Origin: Halorussus halobius
Lineage (GTDB): Archaea > Halobacteriota > Halobacteria > Halobacteriales > Haladaptataceae
DNA length: 64,000 nucleotides
Assembly (NCBI RefSeq): GCF_004765805.1
Contig: NZ_SBIU01000003.1
Location: 434,001 to 498,000, forward strand
Direction: 5' to 3'
The notes beneath the pieces are model-generated. The model was not told the origin of the DNA. It saw nothing but the letters and a program-made list of their open reading frames with translations, and made no database searches. Made by a program: the position numbers and the translations under genes. This document shows positions 1 through 8,418 of this stretch, piece by piece. Positions within the stretch are counted from its first letter, which is position 1; every line of letters starts with the position of its first letter.

Positions 1-16
1 TTCTTCTGCCCGTCCG

Positions 17-217
17 CTATCCCGCCAGTCCGAGCGTCGAGAGCAGGTCGACGCCGACCTCGAAGTACTCCACGACCCTGTAGCCGAGGTAGATGCCGAC
101 GATGCCCACCACGCCGGGCAGTTCGGGCGGCGCGGGCATCGGAATCCCGAGGAAGGTGAACAGCGCGCCCGTGAGGAATCCGGTCAGCAGCGCGAGCAGC
201 GTGAGCGTGAGGTTCAT
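17..217 (-). CDS. XapX domain small membrane protein
   Basis: A 66-residue protein starting MNLTLTLLALLTG with two hydrophobic segments (about residues 3-24 and 32-50) joined by a PAPPELPG linker, followed by GIYLGYRVVEYF. This short glycine/proline-rich pattern is typical of the XapX (DUF1427) family, whose biochemical role is not established. I chose the ATG at 217 because it starts directly at the first membrane segment; an in-frame extension to 352 adds 45 residues of arginine-rich, non-family-like sequence. No operon partner is visible inside the window. Family assignment is fairly secure; function is unknown. Confidence 0.75.
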   Translation of the reverse strand: MNLTLTLLALLTGFLTGALFTFLGIPMPAPPELPGVVGIVGIYLGYRVVEYFEVGVDLLSTLGLAG

Positions 218-489
218 TGCTCGCCGGATAGCCGCCCGACCCGGAAATGCGTTTCTGGTTCGGGCCACGTCCGGACGGACGCGAGCGCTCACGGACCGAG
301 ACACGGGTATCGACGGGTCGAGTTCGGTATCGACGGACGACGCCGCGAGCATCGGCGGACGACGCTACGAACGCCGGCTGACGAGCGCGGAACGCGCTGA
401 CTACTGTCTCGACCGGTGAGAGACCGCACGCTACGGCGACCGTACGATTGGACGTAGAACGTCGAATCGACCGAGAAGGGGTCGCGTCG

Positions 490-687
490 CTACCGCCACT
501 GCGAGAGGGTGTGCGACTCGTCGTACGGCATCGCGAGGTACGCCTCGTCGTTGGACACGTCCGCGATGACGGTCGTGCGGTCGTCGCCGCCGTCGTCGAC
601 CGCGAACATGACCTCTCCGTCCTCGAACGATTCCTCGACGTCGTCGGTGGGGATGCTCCAACTCAGGGGGATCACCTTGGTTCGCAC
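490..687 (-). CDS. Small haloarchaeal protein, DUF7556-like
   Basis: A 65-residue acidic soluble protein. The centre reads VMFAVDDGG..TTVIADVSNDEAYLAMP and it ends SHTLSQWR, resembling a widespread family of small haloarchaeal proteins (DUF7556-like) of unknown role. The start is a GTG at 687; an AT-rich box, GTATACTAAA on the minus strand (711-720), lies about 27 nt upstream, which fits a leaderless transcript. Two inverted repeats containing GTAAC/GTTAC lie further upstream (736-750 and 778-792). The family name is from memory of similar proteins and is less certain than the gene call. Confidence 0.65.
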   Translation of the reverse strand: MRTKVIPLSWSIPTDDVEESFEDGEVMFAVDDGGDDRTTVIADVSNDEAYLAMPYDESHTLSQWR

Positions 688-735
688 GAGACCATAGCGT
701 CGAGACCCCCTTTAGTATACGTCATCTTCCCGCTC

Positions 736-792
736 GTAACGTAGCGTTACGCCCCGCGTACCGCGATGAAACGGTTCGTAACGGGAAGTTAC
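736..792. promoter_or_regulatory. Two GTAAC/GTTAC inverted repeats, possible operator
   Basis: GTAACG-TAG-CGTTAC (736-750) is a perfect 6-3-6 inverted repeat, and GTAAC-GGGAA-GTTAC (778-792) is a 5-5-5 repeat, 42 bp centre to centre. They lie between the end of the PKD gene and the promoter of the small gene at 490-687, upstream of its TATA-like box. The position would suit a regulator of that small gene. No binding protein can be inferred. Confidence 0.35.
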
Positions 793-838
793 GCCGGGCG
801 CGAGGGCGTCGCTCGCCACCGGCCGCGACGGGGGCGCG

Positions 839-3136
839 TTACCGACGAGCGCGCACGAGGAGCGCGCTCACCAGCAGGGCACCGAGGGCGATCGCGACTC
901 CGAAGCCGGGCATGGCGGTCTCGGCGTCCACGCCGGTCGTCGTCTCGACCGCGTCCGTCGTCTCGTCGGTCTCCGGCTCGCGGACCGCGACCGTCACCTC
1001 CTCGGTCGCGGTCGCGCCGTACTCGTCCTCGACGACCACCGTCACGTTCCGCGCGCCGGCCGACCCGAAGCCGTGTTCGACCGACTCGCCGGTCACCGCG
1101 CCGTCGCCGAACTGCCACGTCACGGTCGTCTCGCCCACTTCGTCGGCCACGTCGACCGAGAAGTCCCCGGCCGACCCGACCGTCAACTCGTCGGGCGCGT
1201 CGAGGTCGACTTCGGGTCGGTCGTTCACCACGACCGTCGCGGTCGCGTCGTCTTCGAGCCCGTTCTCGTCGGTGACGGTCAACTCGACCTCGCGCTCGCC
1301 CGGGCTGTCGAACGAGACGCTGGCGGTCGGCCCCGAGGCCGTCCGCTCGCCGACCGCCCACTCGTAGGCGGCCAGCGTGCCGTTCCCGGCGGTCGACCCG
1401 GCCGCCGACAGTTCGACCGGCTCGCCGACGGTCACGGCCTCGCTGGCGTCGATGGCGGCGGTCGGCGCGGGGACGACCGTCACCGCCAGCGTCGCGTCGG
1501 CCGAGGCGTTCGCCGAGAGCGCCACCGTGCCGTTCTCCTCGGCGACGACCTCGGTCGCCAGCACCGACCAGTTCCCGTCGGTCCGCTCGGCGACCCGCAG
1601 GTCCGAGACTTCGCCGTCGACCTCGTCGGTCTCGACCGTCGGCTCGACCGTGGCACCGTCCTCGACCGCGCCGTCGGGGTCGGTCACGGTCACCGCGTAG
1701 ACGGGGTCGCCGGGCGGCGAGAGCGCCGAGAGGTTCGCCGGCTCGGACACCGCGAGCACGCCCGAGGCGTTCGATGCGTTCGTCGACTCCGACAGCGTGA
1801 CCGACCGGACCCGCGAGTCCTCGAACGCGACCCGCGTGCCCGACTCGTTGGCGTCGGCGTCCTCGATGGCCGCGACTGCTGGGCCACCGAGCCGGACGAC
1901 CCAGCCGTCGCGGTCGTCGCCGAAGCTGGTCGACTCGCCGACGGCGAGGTAGCCGCCGCCGTGGCCCTCGATCACCGGCCAGAACTTGTCCCAGTAGCTC
2001 TCGCCGCGGGTCGTCTGCCACTGGCCGTGACCCTCGTCGTCGGTCCGCACGACCCAGCCGTCCCCGCCGTCCTCGCCGCGCATGTGCTTGGCCCCCGAGA
2101 CGACGTAGCCCCCGTCCGGGTCGGCGTGGACGCCGAAGAACGCGTCGTCCATCGACTGGCCGTACGTTCGGTCCCACTGGCGGTCGCCCTCCCCGTCTAT
2201 CTTCACCAGCCAGCCGTCCTCGCCGCCCGAGCCCTGGCTGGCGGTCCGACCGGCGAGCACGTAGCCGCCGTCGTCGGCCGCCGCGGCGTCGTGGACGCGG
2301 TCGTACTTGCCGCCGCCGTATATCTCCCCCCACTGGCGGTCGCCGCCGTCGCCGACCTCGAACGCCCACGCGTCCGAGGGGTCGGCCGTGGTTCCCACGA
2401 CCGACCCGGTCACGAGGAGGTCGCCGCCGGTCGCGAACACGGAATTGGCGTACTCGTCCGCGCCCGCGTACGACGTCTCGTAGGTCTCGGACCAGACCGG
2501 GTCGCCGTCGGCGTCGAGTTCCATCGCCCAGGCTTCGGTAGTCGAGCGGTCCTCCATCCAGCCGCCGACGTACACCTGCTCGCCGTCCCCGTCGAGCGAC
2601 CAGAACGCGCCGGGGTCGTCGCCATAGGTCCGGTCCCACTGCTGGACGCCGTCCGGACCGATCTTCAGCAGCCAGCCGTTCCACGAGCCGGTGACGCCGT
2701 CGGTCGCCATCCCGGCAAGCAGGAAGCCGTCCTCCACCTGCTCGACGTCGTAGAGCCGGTCGGTGCCCGAGCCGCCGTACGTGCGCTCCCATTCGGTTTC
2801 GCCGGTCCGGTCGAGTTTGGCGACGTAGCCGTCGTGGGCGTCGCCGTCGGTGGAACTGTTCGACCAGCCCACGACGAGGTAGCCGCCGTCGACGCGAACG
2901 CCGGTCGCCAGCTTGTCGTCGTCGCCGCCGCCCACGGTGGTCGACCACCGGTCGGGCGGCGCGGTCTCGTCGTCGGTCGCGTTCCCGTCGGCGACGGAGT
3001 CCATCGCCGCGCTCGCGTTCACGGCCACCGGGCGCGCGTCGCCGTCGTCGGCTCCGTCCGCGAGCGCCACGCCGGTCGCGGCCGGAGCCGCGACGGCGAG
3101 CAGCGCCAGCAGGACGGCCATCGCAGTTCGTCTCAC
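839..3136 (-). CDS. Secreted PKD-domain surface protein with PGF-CTERM anchor
   Basis: A 765-residue exported protein. An N-terminal signal peptide (about 1-26) is followed by about seven repeats of roughly 50 residues (60-440) carrying WDRTYG and GGYLVVG/GWLVKI elements, as in propeller-like repeats. Two PKD domains (about 560-640 and 645-720) follow, then a Glu/Thr-rich stretch and a C-terminal MPGFG motif, hydrophobic helix and RARR end. That tail is the PGF-CTERM signal, known to be processed by archaeosortase A and lipid-anchored to the cell surface. The GTG start overlaps the stop of a 16-codon upstream ORF. A CAG-N7-RTAACAAAG element lies about 150 bp upstream, linking the gene to the polysaccharide regulon. 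It may be an S-layer-associated protein. Confidence 0.88.
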   Translation of the reverse strand: MRRTAMAVLLALLAVAAPAATGVALADGADDGDARPVAVNASAAMDSVADGNATDDETAPPDRWSTTVGGGDDDKLATGVRVDGGYLVVGWSNSSTDGDAHDGYVAKLDRTGETEWERTYGGSGTDRLYDVEQVEDGFLLAGMATDGVTGSWNGWLLKIGPDGVQQWDRTYGDDPGAFWSLDGDGEQVYVGGWMEDRSTTEAWAMELDADGDPVWSETYETSYAGADEYANSVFATGGDLLVTGSVVGTTADPSDAWAFEVGDGGDRQWGEIYGGGKYDRVHDAAAADDGGYVLAGRTASQGSGGEDGWLVKIDGEGDRQWDRTYGQSMDDAFFGVHADPDGGYVVSGAKHMRGEDGGDGWVVRTDDEGHGQWQTTRGESYWDKFWPVIEGHGGGYLAVGESTSFGDDRDGWVVRLGGPAVAAIEDADANESGTRVAFEDSRVRSVTLSESTNASNASGVLAVSEPANLSALSPPGDPVYAVTVTDPDGAVEDGATVEPTVETDEVDGEVSDLRVAERTDGNWSVLATEVVAEENGTVALSANASADATLAVTVVPAPTAAIDASEAVTVGEPVELSAAGSTAGNGTLAAYEWAVGERTASGPTASVSFDSPGEREVELTVTDENGLEDDATATVVVNDRPEVDLDAPDELTVGSAGDFSVDVADEVGETTVTWQFGDGAVTGESVEHGFGSAGARNVTVVVEDEYGATATEEVTVAVREPETDETTDAVETTTGVDAETAMPGFGVAIALGALLVSALLVRARR

Positions 3137-3183
3137 GCGTCGGTACCCCCGTCGGAAGTCGCGGTGCTGTCGTTCCGGAGCAT
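3133..3183 (-). CDS. 16-codon leader mini-ORF upstream of the PKD gene
   Basis: ATG at 3183 opens MLRNDSTATSDGGTDA and stops at TGA. That TGA overlaps the GTG start of the PKD surface protein (GTGA). Similar short overlapping ORFs precede the DUF1616, wbpD-like and glmS genes, all in the same motif-defined regulon, so translational coupling is plausible. Protein-level evidence is absent. Confidence 0.3.
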   Translation of the reverse strand: MLRNDSTATSDGGTDA

Positions 3184-3284
3184 GGTATCGGTCCGTTGTT
3201 CGAGGTTATTCGGCGGTTAGGCCCGTTTCACTCCGACTGCGGACGCCGGAGCGAACGTTACTCTACATGTGTTCGCGTTCGACC

Positions 3285-3303
3285 CTTTGTTATGTGCGCG
3301 CTG
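3285..3303 (-). promoter_or_regulatory. CAG-N7-ATAACAAAG element (PKD gene)
   Basis: On the minus strand CAG (3303-3301), seven bases, then ATAACAAAG (3293-3285). It is about 150 bp upstream of the PKD gene's GTG and about 100 bp upstream of its mini-ORF. It is back to back with the plus-strand copy at 3444-3462. One of 11 copies with identical spacing. Confidence 0.75.
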
Positions 3304-3443
3304 ACGGCCTCGTAAGCCGGTCCTGACGGCACCGCGTCCGGTTCCGCGAGTCCGGAACGCGGAGTCGGCACGCCGGAGTGCGGGCGGAGCGCCCGCGGGG
3401 CCGACCGTCCGACGGGTCCGAGTAATCCCGGATTGAGGACCGA

Positions 3444-3462
3444 CAGCCGGGAGATAACAAAG
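3444..3462 (+). promoter_or_regulatory. CAG-N7-ATAACAAAG element (DUF1616 unit)
   Basis: CAG (3444-3446), seven bases, ATAACAAAG (3454-3462). The final G is 26 nt before the ATG at 3488, the spacing expected for a core promoter of a leaderless transcript. Confidence 0.8.
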
Positions 3463-3487
3463 TACCAATCCCCCGATAGCGAGGGTA

Positions 3488-3544
3488 ATGAGCCGTCCAA
3501 CCGACCTGTGCGCGGGTCGAGTCGCCCGGGAGGCCGAGCCGTGA
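3488..3544 (+). CDS. 18-codon leaderless mini-ORF before the DUF1616 gene
   Basis: ATG at 3488 opens an ORF beginning MSRPTDLCAGRVA and ending at a TGA (3542-3544) that overlaps the GTG start at 3541 of the DUF1616 gene. It begins exactly 26 nt after the promoter element, so it is the first codon a leaderless transcript would present. It could be a coupling leader, or the true N-terminus of the next gene separated from it by a frameshift. Confidence 0.4.
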   Translation: MSRPTDLCAGRVAREAEP

Positions 3545-4605
3545 GCCTCGAAGCCGCCGACGAGACGCTTCGCGACCGCCTCGGTCGCCCGGGACTCCCG
3601 GTCGACCTGCTGGCGGTCACGGGCTACGCCGTGGTCGCGAGCGCGCTCCTGTTCCAGCCCAGCGTGTACGCCACCCCGCTGGCGGTCGCGCTCGGCCTGC
3701 CGCTTCTGTTCTTCGCGCCGGGGTACGCGCTCGTCTCGGCGCTGTTTCCCGGCGCGACCCCGGACGACGCCGACGCCCGAGCGTCCGACGCGCTCGCCGC
3801 CCCGGCCGGCCGGGGCGGTGTCGCTCCACGGACGCCGACCGCGGTCCACCAGCACGGGCTCTCTGTCGTCGAGCGCGCGGCCCTGGGGTTCGGCGTCAGC
3901 CTCGCGCTGCTGCCCGTCCTCGGCGTCGCGCTCGCGCTCTCGCCGTGGTCCATCGACCCGTGGCCGGTCCTGCTCTCGGTGAGCGCCATCGCGGTCGGGT
4001 GCTCGGCCGTCGGCGGGGTCCGCCGGCTCCGCCGCCCGCCGGACGGACGGTTCTCGCTCCCGGTCCGGGCGTGGGTGGGTCGACTCCGCCGGAGCCTCCG
4101 GCGCGGGTCCGCGCTCGACTCGGCGCTCACGGTGGGGCTGGCGGTCGCCGTCGTCCTCTCGGTCGCGGCGATGGGCTACGCGGTCGCCGCGCCCGCGCCC
4201 GGCGAGTCCCACACCGACGTCTCTCTGCTTACCCGCGACGCGACCGGCGAACTGGTCGCGGAGGACTATCCCCGAACGTTCGAGCGCGGGGCGAGCGAAC
4301 CCCTCGTCGTGGAGGTGACGAACCACGAGGGCGAGCCCACCGACTACTCGGTGGTGGCCGAACTCCAGCGCGTCCGGCAGGCCGACGACGGGAGCCCGAG
4401 GGTCGTCGAGGACCAGCGGCTCGCGACGTTCACGCCGACCGTCGACGCTGGCGAGACCTGGCGGACGACCCACGAGGTGACCCCGACCATGACCGGCGAG
4501 GGGCTGCGGCTGACCTACCTGGTGTACGAGGGACGAGCGCCCGAGGACCCCGACGCGAGCGAGGCCTACCGACGCGTCCACGTCTGGGTGGACGTGGTGG
4601 AGTGA
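3541..4605 (+). CDS. DUF1616 membrane protein
   Basis: A 354-residue protein starting VSLEAADETLRD. Two closely spaced hydrophobic segments near the N-terminus carry LAVTGYAVVASALLF and GLPLLFFAPGYALVSALFP, the hallmark of the DUF1616 family. A third and fourth segment follow (about residues 115-160), then one more near 200-220 and a large extracytoplasmic beta-rich domain to the end (SEPLVVEVTNHEGEPTDYSV...). DUF1616 proteins are common in archaeal surface-polysaccharide loci, but their activity is not established. The GTG start overlaps the preceding mini-ORF; upstream in-frame TTG 3433 is less likely because it lies before the promoter element. It is probably cotranscribed with the downstream membrane hydrolase. 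Confidence 0.8.
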   Translation: MSLEAADETLRDRLGRPGLPVDLLAVTGYAVVASALLFQPSVYATPLAVALGLPLLFFAPGYALVSALFPGATPDDADARASDALAAPAGRGGVAPRTPTAVHQHGLSVVERAALGFGVSLALLPVLGVALALSPWSIDPWPVLLSVSAIAVGCSAVGGVRRLRRPPDGRFSLPVRAWVGRLRRSLRRGSALDSALTVGLAVAVVLSVAAMGYAVAAPAPGESHTDVSLLTRDATGELVAEDYPRTFERGASEPLVVEVTNHEGEPTDYSVVAELQRVRQADDGSPRVVEDQRLATFTPTVDAGETWRTTHEVTPTMTGEGLRLTYLVYEGRAPEDPDASEAYRRVHVWVDVVE

Positions 4606-4624
4606 CCGTGGAGGGCTCGAACCG

Positions 4625-4672
4625 ATGACCGTCGCGGCGTCCGACCCCGCGACTGCGGAGGGTCGCGGCTGA
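4625..4672 (+). CDS. 15-codon mini-ORF between DUF1616 and hydrolase genes
   Basis: ATG 4625 encodes MTVAASDPATAEGRG and stops two bases before the ATG of the next gene (4675). It resembles the other short leader ORFs of this locus in size and position, but it does not overlap the next start. It could be chance. Confidence 0.2.
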   Translation: MTVAASDPATAEGRG

Positions 4673-4674
4673 CC

Positions 4675-5268
4675 ATGTGGCCGTGGGAACACCTCGCGGT
4701 GGGGTATCTGGGCTACTCGCTCGCGGTCCACCTCCTCGGGCGGCGCGCGCCGGGCGACGCCGCCGTGGTCGCGCTCGCGGTCGGCACCCAGTTTCCCGAT
4801 CTGGTGGACAAGCCCCTGGCGTGGGGCCCGGGCGTGCTGCCGTCGGGCTACTCGCTCGGCCACTCCGCGTTCGCGGCGGTGCCGCTGACGCTGTTGGCCG
4901 TCGCGGTGGCGTACCGGCTCGGACGCGCGCAGGTCGGCGTGGCGTTCGGATTCGGCTACCTGAGCCACCTGCCCGGCGACGTCGTCTACCCGTGGCTGAC
5001 GGGCGGCGACCTCGCGCCGACCATACTGCTGTGGCCGCTGGTCCCCGCGAGCGACGCCGCGACCGGGACGGGACTGCTCGAGGCGGTCCGGACGCTGGTC
5101 GGCCGCTACGGGGCCGAACTGGCCAGCGGCGACCTCGGCGCGTACCTCGCGATCGAGGTCGGCCTGCTGGCGTCGGTGCTGGTCGTGTGGCTGCTCGACG
5201 GGACGCCGCCGCTCCGTGCGGTGTGGTCGCGAATCGTCGGGCCCGGGGCCGGCGAGGAGACGTCGTAG
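4675..5268 (+). CDS. Membrane-bound metal-dependent hydrolase, YdjM/DUF457 family
   Basis: A 197-residue integral membrane protein. Near the N-terminus it has MWPWEHLAVGYLGYSL, then GTQFPDLVDKP and GHSAFAAV, and later YLSHLPGDVVYPW. The spaced His/Asp residues (WEH, PDLVDK, GHS, SHLPGD) are the conserved metal-ligand pattern of the YdjM/DUF457 'membrane-bound metal-dependent hydrolase' family. Four or five hydrophobic helices are visible. The substrate is unknown for the family. It follows the DUF1616 gene by 69 bp on the same strand and is probably in the same transcript, so a role in surface glycan or lipid chemistry is an inference from context. Confidence 0.8.
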   Translation: MWPWEHLAVGYLGYSLAVHLLGRRAPGDAAVVALAVGTQFPDLVDKPLAWGPGVLPSGYSLGHSAFAAVPLTLLAVAVAYRLGRAQVGVAFGFGYLSHLPGDVVYPWLTGGDLAPTILLWPLVPASDAATGTGLLEAVRTLVGRYGAELASGDLGAYLAIEVGLLASVLVVWLLDGTPPLRAVWSRIVGPGAGEETS

Positions 5269-5336
5269 CGCCCGAGACGCGTCGCCCTCGCGACGAGCGG
5301 GTCGTAGCGTCCGACTGAACGCGAACCGCCGCGACG

Positions 5337-5355
5337 CAGGCCGTTCATAACAATG
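5337..5355 (+). promoter_or_regulatory. CAG-N7-ATAACAATG element (beta-helix gene)
   Basis: CAG (5337-5339), seven bases, ATAACAATG (5347-5355), differing at one position from the consensus. The last base is 25 nt before the ATG at 5380. This fixes the start at 5380 rather than the in-frame ATG at 5353, which lies inside the element. Confidence 0.75.
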
Positions 5356-5379
5356 TCCGGAAGCCCCCCACACACGCAC

Positions 5380-6789
5380 ATGACGAGCGACGACGGGCCG
5401 TCGAGCAGGCGCGCGTATCTCCGGGCGGCCGGTGTGGCCGCGGCCGCCGGACTGCTGGCGGGCTGTAACGAGCGCGAGCCCGGAACGAGGACCCGAGCGC
5501 CGGCGGGAACGACCGACGAGTCCACCGCGCGGCCGACTGCGGCGTCGACCGACGCCGGGCTCGAGACGACCGTCCCCGTCGACACCGAGGGCTACGACGA
5601 GGTCGTGAACGTCGCTGACGTGGGCGCGGACGCGTCGGGCGACGAACCCGTGAACCCCGTCCTCGACGAGCACGCTGGCGACGACACGCTGCTGTACTTC
5701 CCGCCGGGACGGTACCTGCTCGACGACTGGCGGCTCGCGGACCGCCGGAACGTCGGCGTGGTCGGAACGGACGCGACGTTCGTCCCGCCCGACGGCCACC
5801 GGAGCTACTGGCTCACGTTCGGCGAGCTCGAGGACTTCCGGTTCGAGGGCGTCACCATCGACAACCGCGCGGAGGGGGTCGCGCCCACGGTCCGGCTGGC
5901 GGTGTCGGGCGGGACGAACGTCGTCCGCGACGTGGCGGTCCGGGGCCACCGGCGCGCGCCCCGCATCGCGTTCGAGATCGAGGCGCTGACCGAGGACACC
6001 GACCTCGAATTCGAGAACGTCAGGCTGCCCGACGGCTCGACGGACGGCCACGCCATCTACGTGTTCCCCGCGAGCGTCGGCCGGTTGACGTTCCGGGACT
6101 GCCACGTCGAACACTGGTGGGAGGGGCTGTACGCCGCCTACCACTCCGGGCCGCTCCGGGTCATCGGCGGCTACTACGCCAACAACGGCATCGAGCAGGT
6201 CCGGGTCGGCGGGGGCAAGAGCGGCGCGCTGGTGCGGGGCGTGACCGTCCGCGTGGACGAGCCGCGCAACGGCGAGAACAAGCCCAACATGCGCGGCATC
6301 TGGGCCGAGGAGGGCGCGGCGGTCCGCATCGAGAACTGCGACGTCGCCATCACCGACCTCACGGGCACCTACAGCTCCGGGGGCATCGTGGTCGGCAAGC
6401 AGTTCGGCGCGGTCACGGTCGAGAACACCCGCGTCCGGACCGACGTGACCGCGCCGGCCATCAACGTCCGCGACCCGGTCGACAGCATGGAGGGCCAGAC
6501 CATCCCGAGCATGGACAGCCTCCCCGAGAACTGGCAGGTCGACTGCCGGGGCCTCAGCATCGAGGGGTCGGCCGGCGACGGCGTCGCGGTGATGGCGACC
6601 CGGCGCGACGGCTGCCTGTTCGAGGACCTCTGCATCGACCACCAGGAGGGCTCGCGCGACGGCGTCGCGGTCACGGCGGCCGAGGGCGTGACCATCCGGA
6701 ACGCCGCCATCGACGTGACCGGCGAGGCCATCACCAGCGAGGACGCGACCGTGGAGACCGAGGACGTGCGCACGGACGAGTCGTGCTGA
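5380..6789 (+). CDS. Tat-exported lipoprotein with right-handed beta-helix fold
   Basis: A 469-residue protein. The N-terminus MTSDDGPSSRRAYLRAAG has a twin-arginine motif and hydrophobic core, ending in the lipobox LAGC, so it should be exported folded and lipid-anchored. A low-complexity linker rich in Thr/Ala follows. The body (about 75-460) consists of short strands with NV/TI repeats such as FEGVTIDN, NVVRDVAVRG and GALVRGVTV, as in pectate-lyase-like beta-helix proteins that bind or cleave polysaccharides. No catalytic residues can be assigned. It has its own promoter element and stands alone on this strand. A glycan-modifying or glycan-binding role outside the cell is inferred from fold and neighbours. 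Confidence 0.85.
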   Translation: MTSDDGPSSRRAYLRAAGVAAAAGLLAGCNEREPGTRTRAPAGTTDESTARPTAASTDAGLETTVPVDTEGYDEVVNVADVGADASGDEPVNPVLDEHAGDDTLLYFPPGRYLLDDWRLADRRNVGVVGTDATFVPPDGHRSYWLTFGELEDFRFEGVTIDNRAEGVAPTVRLAVSGGTNVVRDVAVRGHRRAPRIAFEIEALTEDTDLEFENVRLPDGSTDGHAIYVFPASVGRLTFRDCHVEHWWEGLYAAYHSGPLRVIGGYYANNGIEQVRVGGGKSGALVRGVTVRVDEPRNGENKPNMRGIWAEEGAAVRIENCDVAITDLTGTYSSGGIVVGKQFGAVTVENTRVRTDVTAPAINVRDPVDSMEGQTIPSMDSLPENWQVDCRGLSIEGSAGDGVAVMATRRDGCLFEDLCIDHQEGSRDGVAVTAAEGVTIRNAAIDVTGEAITSEDATVETEDVRTDESC

Positions 6790-7381
6790 ACGCCGGGTTC
6801 GAGTCCACATCGGGCAGCTCCGAGAACTCGACGAATCGTTCCACCTCGGCGACACCTTCAGCGTGGCGCGCGCTGGCGTCTCGTCGAGCGAAGCGAGACG
6901 AGGCTCGTGGGAGCTTGTCTCCCACGGCGCGGCGCGCTCGTGCGCCGCGCCAAAGCGCGCGAGGGACGAGTAGCGCAGTGGAGCGAAGCGACCGAGCAAC
7001 GCAGGCGGCTGGCGAGGTGTGAGGCTCTCGCTGTACGGATGCGGTCGCGGATGCGGATGCGGATGCGGATGCGGTCGCGGATGCGGATGCAGTCGCGGGT
7101 GCGGTCGCGGTCGTCTCATAGGTCTCGGCAGAAGCTAGCTTCTCGCTGCATCGTCGTTCGGTGCGGGTACTCCGTCCTGAAAAGTCCGTGGGGGAATCCC
7201 TCGCGAGGAGTTCGAGCGAGCTACTGCTTGAGCCGGGGAGAACCGCATCCGCGCTGCAACCGCACCCGCGCTGCACCGCATCCGCGCTGCAACCGATATC
7301 GCCGCTCCCGTCGCGACCGACGGTCCCATCGCACTCGCGAACGATTGGGCTGGCGCGAAAATTCCGACGACCGGCGGTGAG
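6790..7381. repeat. Repeat-rich intergenic spacer
   Basis: No credible gene. 6870-7020 is full of short palindromes such as GGCGCGCTCGTGCGCC; 7037-7111 is an imperfect run of GGATGC and GGTCGC hexamers; 7243-7292 holds three tandem copies of a 16-17 bp unit beginning CCGCAYCCGCGCTGCA. Closely related palindromes and GGATGC/GGTCGC runs recur at about 40.05-40.53 kb. Open frames here are arginine-rich artefacts of the repeats. Confidence 0.7.
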
Positions 7382-8404
7382 CTATCGGAGCCGCTTGTAG
7401 ACGCTCGACAGCGCGTTCGTGACCCGAGTGCCCTTCTCCAGCGAGTAGTAAGTTTGCAGCTCCGGCCCGAACTTGGCCTTGTAGCCGCAGAGGCGCTCGG
7501 TGTTGGCCCCGACGAGGTCGTAGCGCTCGACGCCGCGCGCTTTGGCGTCGGTCATGACCGCCCAGTCCACGAGGTCGTTGACCGGGAGGTCGCGGTCGTG
7601 CTTCGCGCCGCCCTGCCAGCGGTAGACCGCGTCGCCGCGTTCCGCGACTATCATGCCGCCCGCGACCTCGCCGTCGATTTCGCAGGCGTAGGGCCGCAAC
7701 GCCCCCTCGGGCAGTCGCTCGTGGAGGTCGACCACGAACTCGGGGGTCACGCCGTAGCGCTCGTCCTGCTCGTCGTGGCGGGCCCGCACCTGCGCGATGA
7801 CCGTCTCGATCTCGTCGGGGCCGCCCTCGTACACCCGGTAGTCGCCGTCGGTCCGGACGTTGTTGCGGGCGTCGCTGGAGAACGAGCCCAGCAGGTCGTC
7901 CTCGTCGGGCGTCAGGTCGACGCTGTAGGTGTGGCGCACGTCGACGTCGAACTCGCGCCACTCGAACGGCCGGACGTCGCGGAACCGCGGGTCCGACCGG
8001 ACGTGGACGTACTTGGGGTCGAGTTCGCGGTCGAGCCAGTCGAGACAGCCGTGGACGAACCGCTTGGTCCGGCGCTCGCGCTTGCGGCGCTTGAGTTTCC
8101 CGTGGTTGAGCAGCGCCGGCCCGAGGTAGGGGACGCCCAGCCCCGGCGCGGGCGAGAACGCCGTCGCCATCCCGCCGGCCCGCTTCTCGAAGATCGGAAG
8201 CAGGCCGACGGGTTCGTGGCCCTTGTAGCCGACCAGCGCGTGATACTCCGCGTCGGCGTGGTCGGCCTGCACCGCCAGCGATTCCCGGTAGTGGAAGGCG
8301 TTGGTGCCCGGCGACCGGTCGACGAGGTCGTTCCAGTCGTGGTGGTCGAAGTCGGACGCGCGTCCGACCGTGATGCCGTCGTTGTCCAAGATGGTGACGC
8401 TCAT
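7382..8404 (-). CDS. FemAB-like GNAT (BioF2/acetyltransf_6) transferase, copy 1
   Basis: A 340-residue protein of two GNAT-like halves, as in FemAB/BioF2-like enzymes. Typical elements are the N-terminal DWNDLVDRSPGTNAFHY, GYKGHEPVGLLPIF, PAPGLGVPYLGP and the C-terminal VYRWQGGAKHDRD and YDLVGANTERLCGYKAKFG. In bacteria such enzymes transfer amino acids to peptidoglycan precursors, or act in exopolysaccharide export loci. Haloarchaea lack peptidoglycan, so transfer of an aminoacyl or acyl group to a surface glycan is an inference. It lies 14 bp after the phosphodiesterase-type gene and shares its promoter. A paralogue lies at 19100-20182 with the same end motifs. Confidence 0.85.
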   Translation of the reverse strand: MSVTILDNDGITVGRASDFDHHDWNDLVDRSPGTNAFHYRESLAVQADHADAEYHALVGYKGHEPVGLLPIFEKRAGGMATAFSPAPGLGVPYLGPALLNHGKLKRRKRERRTKRFVHGCLDWLDRELDPKYVHVRSDPRFRDVRPFEWREFDVDVRHTYSVDLTPDEDDLLGSFSSDARNNVRTDGDYRVYEGGPDEIETVIAQVRARHDEQDERYGVTPEFVVDLHERLPEGALRPYACEIDGEVAGGMIVAERGDAVYRWQGGAKHDRDLPVNDLVDWAVMTDAKARGVERYDLVGANTERLCGYKAKFGPELQTYYSLEKGTRVTNALSSVYKRLR

Positions 8405-8418
8405 GCTGTGGAGGTCCG

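Noticed and set aside
3217..7119. Very long minus-strand open frame (1300 codons) opposite the DUF1616, hydrolase and beta-helix genes
   Set aside because: Arg/Pro/Ala-rich composition without domains; it is the antisense frame left open by high GC content. The plus-strand genes have clear families.
6790..7380. Arginine-rich ORFs in the 6.8-7.4 kb spacer
   Set aside because: They only translate GGATGC/GGTCGC repeats and have no family features.
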